DNA of 64,000 nt from positions 1-64,000 of the forward strand of contig JAIEMA010000032.1 of assembly GCA_019752535.1 (NCBI GenBank), given 5' to 3'. The stretch is from Bacteriovoracaceae bacterium. GTDB lineage: Bacteria; Bdellovibrionota; Bacteriovoracia; Bacteriovoracales; Bacteriovoracaceae. The position numbers and the translations under genes are program-made. Shown in pieces: positions 59,430 through 64,000 of this stretch; position 1 is the first letter of the stretch; each line of letters opens with the position of its first letter. The notes below the pieces were generated by a model. That model had not been told where the DNA came from and did not search any database. It saw only the letters and a list, made by a program, of their open reading frames with translations.

Positions 59430-59705
59430 ATGAATAAGACTCTATTGTCAGCTTCAAAAACCTGGTGGGTCTATATTGTGGAGACGGACAAGGGCACACT
59501 CTACACGGGCATTACAACGGATGTGAAACGACGTTTTCGCCAGCACACAGGTGAGCTCAAAGGTGGAGCTAAGTATTTTCATTCGGCTCAAGCGGTGAAA
59601 ATTCGTTTTAAAAAGAAATTTCCTAATCGCTCAGAAGCCTCAAAGTTTGAAGCGCATGTGAAATCACTGACGCGTGCACAAAAATTGAAATTGCTTAAGG
59701 CTTAA
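59430..59705 (+). CDS. GIY-YIG nuclease family protein
   Basis: 91 residues forming one GIY-YIG domain: WWVYIVETDKGTLYTGITTDVKRRFRQH, with the YIV...YTG pair, the catalytic Arg and a final Glu in KFEAHVKSL. This is the YhbQ/UPF0213 group, whose in vivo role is unclear, perhaps DNA repair. Overlaps the convergent phospholipase D gene by 11 bases. Confidence 0.92.
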   Translation: MNKTLLSASKTWWVYIVETDKGTLYTGITTDVKRRFRQHTGELKGGAKYFHSAQAVKIRFKKKFPNRSEASKFEAHVKSLTRAQKLKLLKA

Positions 59706-61527
59706 AGACAAGAGGAATAGAGTTGGCCATATCCAGCACTAAGACTTTATCGAGCTGATCGTTCAACGATTCATCCTGACAAATCGTCGTGACTTCAAAA
59801 GCATGGTCAGTAGCATTGTGTTGAAGATTGTAACTCCCTATGGAAGCCATTTGACGATCAAAGTGCATCACTTTTGAATGGAGGAAGCTGATGTGTGTCC
59901 AGACATTCACACTTGGGATTGTAATCCACTTATTCAACAGTTGCTTATAGTGATTCGTACCGTAATAGGTGTTTGAAAGATAAATTTTTAATAAATTCAT
60001 GTTCGCTGCGAAGTCATGACCTTGAAGCTGATCTTCTTGTATTCTCTCATTGTAAATGGCGACGTTTTCATTTCCGGCCATATCAATATTGGTGGTGAGA
60101 TAATCTACCTTAAGGCCATTTTTGGCGAGTGATTGAATTTTTTTATAAAGCTGATTATACATTTCAAAATGATCTGCAATTTCGATAGGTGGCAACCAAG
60201 CGCGATTCCATTTCGTGACCACGCCATCTGACGCGATCGGATTGGTGATAATCAAATAATCTTTAACAGAATCCAAGATTTTTAAATAGGCTTTTCCAAT
60301 GGAATTTCCATCTTGGTAAGGAGATTGCTTAATGAAGCGACAGACTCCTTTCATTTGAGTGACGGGGTTAGATAAGATAGAAGCGTAATTTGAAGCTCCT
60401 CTCAGTTTCTGAGTGTATTCTCTCTTCTTTTGCGCAAAGCTCTCCTCAAGGTAGTGGTGAGCTGAAGTCACTCCAGGGCGCACTCTTTTTTCTACAAAAT
60501 GTTGCCAATCTTCTAGAAAGCCGATGCTCATGTCTGTCACCATAGGCCCAGTTACTAAAATATCAATATCACGATTCATGAAGTTCGTGCCGAGTGAGAG
60601 ATTGTCGGCATCAATCATATTATGGCCGCCTACGATGCCTTGCTTGAAATCAACGACTAAGTTTTTTGTGTGGTAGATCGCCCGACCTTTGTGTTTCCAA
60701 AAATCATCCGCTTCAATCACTTCAACACCACTGTCTTTAAGCTTTAGAAGACAATCTCTGTGCTTGAGAAATTTTGAAATCGTGGCATCGGCCATGACTC
60801 GAACATCAATTCCTTCGTTATGCCTTTTGATGAGTAAATCGACTAGCTCACTTGTGCCCTTATCACAGACAAAAACCAGAGAGCTCATAAGAATAGTTTT
60901 TTGAGCTTTTCGAATAAGATTTTTCTTTGTTTCAAAGGACTGCCTGTCTTCTAGGATTTGAAGCTTGTTGCCGAAACTTAATTCAGAGTGGCTGACCTCA
61001 TCGATGTTTTGATGAAACTGAGGATCAAAAAATGAGCGATTCATTTTTTTTGCCTCACCGTGCTTCGCTGAATACTTCTCGATTGGCAGTGTGAGTGAGT
61101 TGAGTGGGGGATGATTCAGTCCGCCCCATTCTTTCATAATAGGAATGAGTTTTTTATGGAGAAGCGTTTTTTTGCTAAACTTTAATTTTCCAAACGAGAG
61201 GCGCTTGGCTTCATTGAACGTGGTGGCCCCAAAGTGTTGAATGTATTCTTCAACGTTAAGAGTAAATATTTTCTGTAGCTGGTGCCAGTCTTGGAGGTAC
61301 CAATCTTTAATTTGATATTCACCACGTTTGTTGAGCTTATATTTGGCACTAGCTTGAGCACGTTCTGGATTGAAGGTGAGATAGCTTAAGGATTTAGCTT
61401 GATAAGATTCTGCAATTTGCTGGATATCAAACTTGTACTGTCCTCTCTCTGGGAGAAAGATCTCCTGCGCACTTGTATGAAGTGATAACCCTAAGAAAAT
61501 AGAGGTAAAGAAGGCGCGAAAAATCAT
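59695..61527 (-). CDS. Exported phospholipase D-like protein
   Basis: Signal peptide (MIFRAFFTSIFLGLSLHTSA) and two HKD-type half sites. The first, AIYHTKNLVVDFKQGIVGGHN, and the second, FLHSKVMHFDRQMASIGSYN, each carry HxKx4D. The enzyme should hydrolyse or transfer phosphodiester bonds, most likely of phospholipids, outside the cytoplasm. Length 610 with a large N-terminal extension. TAATAT lies six bases before its ATG, inside the hairpin that follows the cytochrome operon. Confidence 0.9.
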   Translation of the reverse strand: MIFRAFFTSIFLGLSLHTSAQEIFLPERGQYKFDIQQIAESYQAKSLSYLTFNPERAQASAKYKLNKRGEYQIKDWYLQDWHQLQKIFTLNVEEYIQHFGATTFNEAKRLSFGKLKFSKKTLLHKKLIPIMKEWGGLNHPPLNSLTLPIEKYSAKHGEAKKMNRSFFDPQFHQNIDEVSHSELSFGNKLQILEDRQSFETKKNLIRKAQKTILMSSLVFVCDKGTSELVDLLIKRHNEGIDVRVMADATISKFLKHRDCLLKLKDSGVEVIEADDFWKHKGRAIYHTKNLVVDFKQGIVGGHNMIDADNLSLGTNFMNRDIDILVTGPMVTDMSIGFLEDWQHFVEKRVRPGVTSAHHYLEESFAQKKREYTQKLRGASNYASILSNPVTQMKGVCRFIKQSPYQDGNSIGKAYLKILDSVKDYLIITNPIASDGVVTKWNRAWLPPIEIADHFEMYNQLYKKIQSLAKNGLKVDYLTTNIDMAGNENVAIYNERIQEDQLQGHDFAANMNLLKIYLSNTYYGTNHYKQLLNKWITIPSVNVWTHISFLHSKVMHFDRQMASIGSYNLQHNATDHAFEVTTICQDESLNDQLDKVLVLDMANSIPLVFKP

Positions 61528-61536
61528 GATTGAATA

Positions 61537-61565
61537 TTAGCCCCAACTCTTAGTGTTGGGGCTAA
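61537..61565 (-). terminator. Hairpin after the cytochrome c gene
   Basis: TTAGCCCCAAC (61537-61547) and GTTGGGGCTAA (61555-61565) form a perfect 11-bp stem with a seven-base loop, 11 bases past the cytochrome c stop. The U-run after it on the minus strand is weak (TATTC). Confidence 0.6.
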
Positions 61566-61576
61566 ATGAGTAAAAC

Positions 61577-62044
61577 TTACTTGAAACTTTGAAGATAAGC
61601 GAAAATGGCCGGGAGATCTTTTTCAAGTTTAGGGAAAGCTCGCATAGCCTTGGTTTTACGAGCAGGTGTGTAACCTGGAGGCAAAGCTTCTGGGTAGCGG
61701 CCAGTGACGACTTTAACTTTAACAACTTCCCATGGAGTTCCCGCTTGAGCAGGGCCGATTGAGCCGTTCTCACTTGGGTTCTTGTTATGACAAGAAATGC
61801 AGTTTGACTGGTAAATCACTTTACCCTGGGCCACAAGCTCTGGAGTAGAGGCCGGAGCCTCCTCTGGGACGAAAACAGCTGCCTGTTTAGCGCCTCCCGG
61901 AGTCGCTGATTGCTCAGCCTCGCGAGCTTCAATCGTTGTAGGAGCAGGAACTGGGCTCACTGTACGAGTGGTGTAGTCGTGATGTTGTTGATTACATGAA
62001 ATAAGAAGGGGGACAAGGAGTCCCCCGATTAGAATGAGTTTCAA
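61577..62044 (-). CDS. Lipid-anchored c-type cytochrome
   Basis: A lipobox (LLISC) ends the signal peptide, so the mature protein of about 140 residues is probably a lipoprotein. After a Pro/Ala/Glu-rich linker comes one haem motif, CISCH, in YQSNCISCHNKNPSENGSIGP, with a likely axial Met in KTKAMRAFP. It overlaps the preceding membrane gene by four bases. In PuuD urate hydroxylases such a cytochrome is fused to the same kind of membrane domain, so this is the split form. Confidence 0.88.
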   Translation of the reverse strand: MKLILIGGLLVPLLISCNQQHHDYTTRTVSPVPAPTTIEAREAEQSATPGGAKQAAVFVPEEAPASTPELVAQGKVIYQSNCISCHNKNPSENGSIGPAQAGTPWEVVKVKVVTGRYPEALPPGYTPARKTKAMRAFPKLEKDLPAIFAYLQSFK

Positions 62045-62742
62045 ACAAGAACCTCCAACAATCCGTATAGAACAACCAAAAGACCAAGACCGCAGTGAAT
62101 GACACCTTTTACAGATGTGAGAGGTCCCATTTTTCCTTTAATAGCGTTGATCTCTAAAGCCACGATAATCGCAGAGACAACACCCATAGCGATAAGTGGA
62201 TTCACATTTTCACCCATACCGATGCTCAAGTGACGAGAAGCGCCCATGAAAAAGATTAGGGGAATCGAGAACAAAGTGTTTGTTCTTGAAGCGAGGCCTG
62301 CTTTCGCAGCACTTGTTGCTGCCGCTGGATTGGCCGCTCCACCTTTAAGAAGTGACTCAGCATTAGCGATCACAACTTTCTGATTAGGCCAAATGATGAG
62401 CCAGACGTTTAAGAACATGAAAGTTCCCATCAAAGCACCAGGCCAGATGTAGAGGCCGTAGGGAGTAAGGAAGAAATCGGCTTTAAGTTCTGCACCTTGA
62501 ATCGCAAGCATTGTGACACCTGAGAGGAATGTGAACATCGCTCCCCAACGGAACCACCAAAGAGCTTTAGGAACGAGCTTTGTGAAAGCCACGTTTTTTA
62601 CTGGAGCTTCGATTTCTTTGAAAAACTCACCTTGAATAAAATTGAAGTAGTAGAGAATGCCGATCCAAGTGATGCCGGCGAAAAAATGTATGTAGCGAAG
62701 AGACATGACGAGCCCTTCTTGGCTGAACAATGCAATATCCAT
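62041..62742 (-). CDS. PuuD-like membrane protein (Urate_ox_N family)
   Basis: A 233-residue protein with six membrane helices and the PF06181 pattern: LRYIHFFAGITWIGILYYFNFIQ, LVPKALWWFRWGAMFTFLSGVTML, IWPGALMGTFMFLNVWLIIWPNQKVV and FSIPLIFFMGASRHL. It is shorter than the copy at 24052, and the helices differ. With the overlapping cytochrome c gene it could be a second urate-type dehydrogenase or a related quinone/cytochrome c-linked oxidase of another substrate. AAAGGAG precedes the ATG. Confidence 0.8.
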   Translation of the reverse strand: MDIALFSQEGLVMSLRYIHFFAGITWIGILYYFNFIQGEFFKEIEAPVKNVAFTKLVPKALWWFRWGAMFTFLSGVTMLAIQGAELKADFFLTPYGLYIWPGALMGTFMFLNVWLIIWPNQKVVIANAESLLKGGAANPAAATSAAKAGLASRTNTLFSIPLIFFMGASRHLSIGMGENVNPLIAMGVVSAIIVALEINAIKGKMGPLTSVKGVIHCGLGLLVVLYGLLEVLV

Positions 62743-62820
62743 AGAGGATCTCCTTTAAAAGGGTAATAAGCTGAGTAAAATCAGATAATAAACGCTTTTA
62801 AATGGCTTGGGAACTAAGCT

Positions 62821-64000
62821 TTAGTGTGCAGCGCAGCTATCTTGGAGGAGAGAATAGAGGTTTGCAAATTCTTGATAGCGGCGTTTTTGATCCTGTGGAG
62901 AGCCATGTTCTGCTCTCAAATCTGTTAAATACTCGTATAGCTGTTGTTGAAATTGCGAATGGTCATGCGCCAAAAAGGACTCGCATAAGCTCAAATCCCA
63001 TTCAAGCAATGTCGAACTTTCGGGTGGAAATTTTTGTTCTTCTGAGAATAGACCTTGGGCAAAGATAGGGGCAGTGTTTGAATATTTCTTTAACGTCTCA
63101 AAAGCTTCTAAAAATAAATCTGGTGATTCCTTGGCCCAGGCTTCGTATTTATCCCAAGTTGAAAGTGGCGCCCCCAACCAATTCACAATAGCTGTGAATC
63201 CTCTTTGAGGGAGTGCATTTTTATCTACAATACTTTTTGCCGTTTTTTGAATATCCAGTGTTTGAATATTTTCTGCTGCTAGAAGTGAATCGGTTAAATA
63301 ATAGACAGCTCCCCCCGCAATAAAGAATGGATTTCCAAAACCAAGTTGTGGGTTCAGTGCAAAGTAGCGACCCATATTATAAGAATAAAGTGCTCGAAGT
63401 TGAGCGCGAGGCTTTGCAATATTGCTATAGCCTTCTGCTTGCATCATCAAAAGTGCAGACACTTCAGCAAACGATTCAGATAGATGCACTTGATGAGGAT
63501 CTTCGTAATCAAATGTACCAGGCATAAACCATTCATCTCGACAGTGAGAGAGTTCATGATAAAGAGAGAAGCGGGCAAGCGTTTCGAAAGGAAGTCTGAC
63601 TTCTAGCTCATCATAAGTTTTTCCTTGATGAGCGACCTTAGTATCAAGACCTAAAATGCGATTATGTTCAAGTCTCTGATTAGAAAATTCAGAAGCTGGA
63701 AATACAGCACACAATTTATAGACCGCTGGATAGGTGCTTTTAAGAATGGGAAGAGCAAAAGCATTCTCTTTAAGGGCATTTAAAAAAGGATCATACTGAT
63801 CAGCTTCACTTAATGTGATCTCAACGCCAACTTTCTCTTTTATATAAGATTGAATAATTTTTTGGCGCTTCACTCGCTTGTCTTCACCTTCACCAATCGC
63901 TTTTTTCTGCGCAAATCGCCACTGCAACTCTTCCTTGTCCATAATCACAATTGGCCAAGGGGAGGAGTGACCGAATTTTTTCTGAAGACGGGGGATTTCA
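62821..64000 (-). CDS. Gluzincin-like HExxH protein, partial at the right edge
   Basis: HELSH (around 63544-63558) is followed about 28 residues later by ESFAEVSALL, giving zinc ligands His, His and Glu with a catalytic Glu. This is the third such protein of the window. A start is possible at 63948 (GTG) or 63942 (ATG), but neither has a ribosome binding site, and the frame stays open to base 64000 (reading EIPRLQKKFGHSSPWPIV before the Met), so the gene probably continues past the window. No signal peptide is visible. Family not recognised. Confidence 0.7.
   Translation of the reverse strand, partial: EIPRLQKKFGHSSPWPIVIMDKEELQWRFAQKKAIGEGEDKRVKRQKIIQSYIKEKVGVEITLSEADQYDPFLNALKENAFALPILKSTYPAVYKLCAVFPASEFSNQRLEHNRILGLDTKVAHQGKTYDELEVRLPFETLARFSLYHELSHCRDEWFMPGTFDYEDPHQVHLSESFAEVSALLMMQAEGYSNIAKPRAQLRALYSYNMGRYFALNPQLGFGNPFFIAGGAVYYLTDSLLAAENIQTLDIQKTAKSIVDKNALPQRGFTAIVNWLGAPLSTWDKYEAWAKESPDLFLEAFETLKKYSNTAPIFAQGLFSEEQKFPPESSTLLEWDLSLCESFLAHDHSQFQQQLYEYLTDLRAEHGSPQDQKRRYQEFANLYSLLQDSCAAH

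Noticed and set aside
1-64000. tRNA, rRNA, CRISPR, insertion sequences or prophage
   Set aside because: I looked for tRNA T-arm patterns, repeated spacers, transposase motifs and terminal inverted repeats, and saw none. A covariance-model search would be needed to exclude small RNAs.

Overview
The window is a gene-dense, roughly 42% GC bacterial chromosome segment. It encodes an LPS-type bacterium with many exported proteins, a flagellin, truncated haemoglobin, MenB, SelD/MnmH and a TIGR03643-like protein. The mix of exported peptidases, peptidoglycan enzymes (LdcA-type LD-carboxypeptidase, NamZ-type muramidase) and many short lineage-specific secreted proteins suggests the Bdellovibrionota, close to Bacteriovorax/Peredibacter. 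This placement is inference. I see no rRNA, tRNA, CRISPR array, prophage or insertion sequence.

Layout. 0-10 kb: a truncated SDR gene at the left edge, an esterase, a frameshifted secreted gene, a DUF389 membrane protein, an exported endonuclease/exonuclease-fold protein, the selD-mnmH-FemAB-like operon and a membrane PilZ protein. 10-21 kb: truncated haemoglobin, secreted proteins including a HExxH metallopeptidase-like protein, flagellin, kup-bdbC-bdbD, a rhomboid-hypothetical-rlmF operon and two methyltransferases. 21-30 kb: a purine catabolism locus (see below). 30-43 kb: Cys-less LOV protein, subtilase, LD-carboxypeptidase, SelO, AzgA-type purine permease, a second HExxH protein, YgiQ and a Trp-rich AsnC-like protein. 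43-64 kb: orphan peptide-binding protein, menB, YihY, sterol desaturase-like protein, Crp-like regulator, degenerate Fic protein, MEDS histidine kinase, cyclophilin, S4 protein, NamZ, OsmC, MscL, GIY-YIG, phospholipase D, a split cytochrome c/PuuD-like pair and a third HExxH protein running off the right edge.

The most striking content is at 24.05-29.89 kb. A PuuD-like urate hydroxylase and a hydroxyisourate hydrolase precede one 1536-residue protein. That protein joins, in order, a malate synthase domain, an OHCU decarboxylase domain, a beta-lactamase-like serine hydrolase domain and a two-repeat allantoicase domain. The locus thus covers urate to malate, except for allantoinase and ureidoglycolate lyase. 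The serine hydrolase domain lies between the OHCU decarboxylase and the allantoicase and is a candidate non-orthologous allantoinase. An unrecognised 380-residue neighbour could cover another gap. The AzgA-like permease at 35.1 kb could supply purines.

A second window-wide feature is regulatory. Many genes without a Shine-Dalgarno sequence have a -10-like hexamer exactly 6 (sometimes 5 or 7) bases before the start codon, which predicts widespread leaderless transcripts. Several divergent gene pairs have only 30-45 bases between their start codons. Seven convergent pairs overlap by exactly four bases and share a YTAR stop tetranucleotide.
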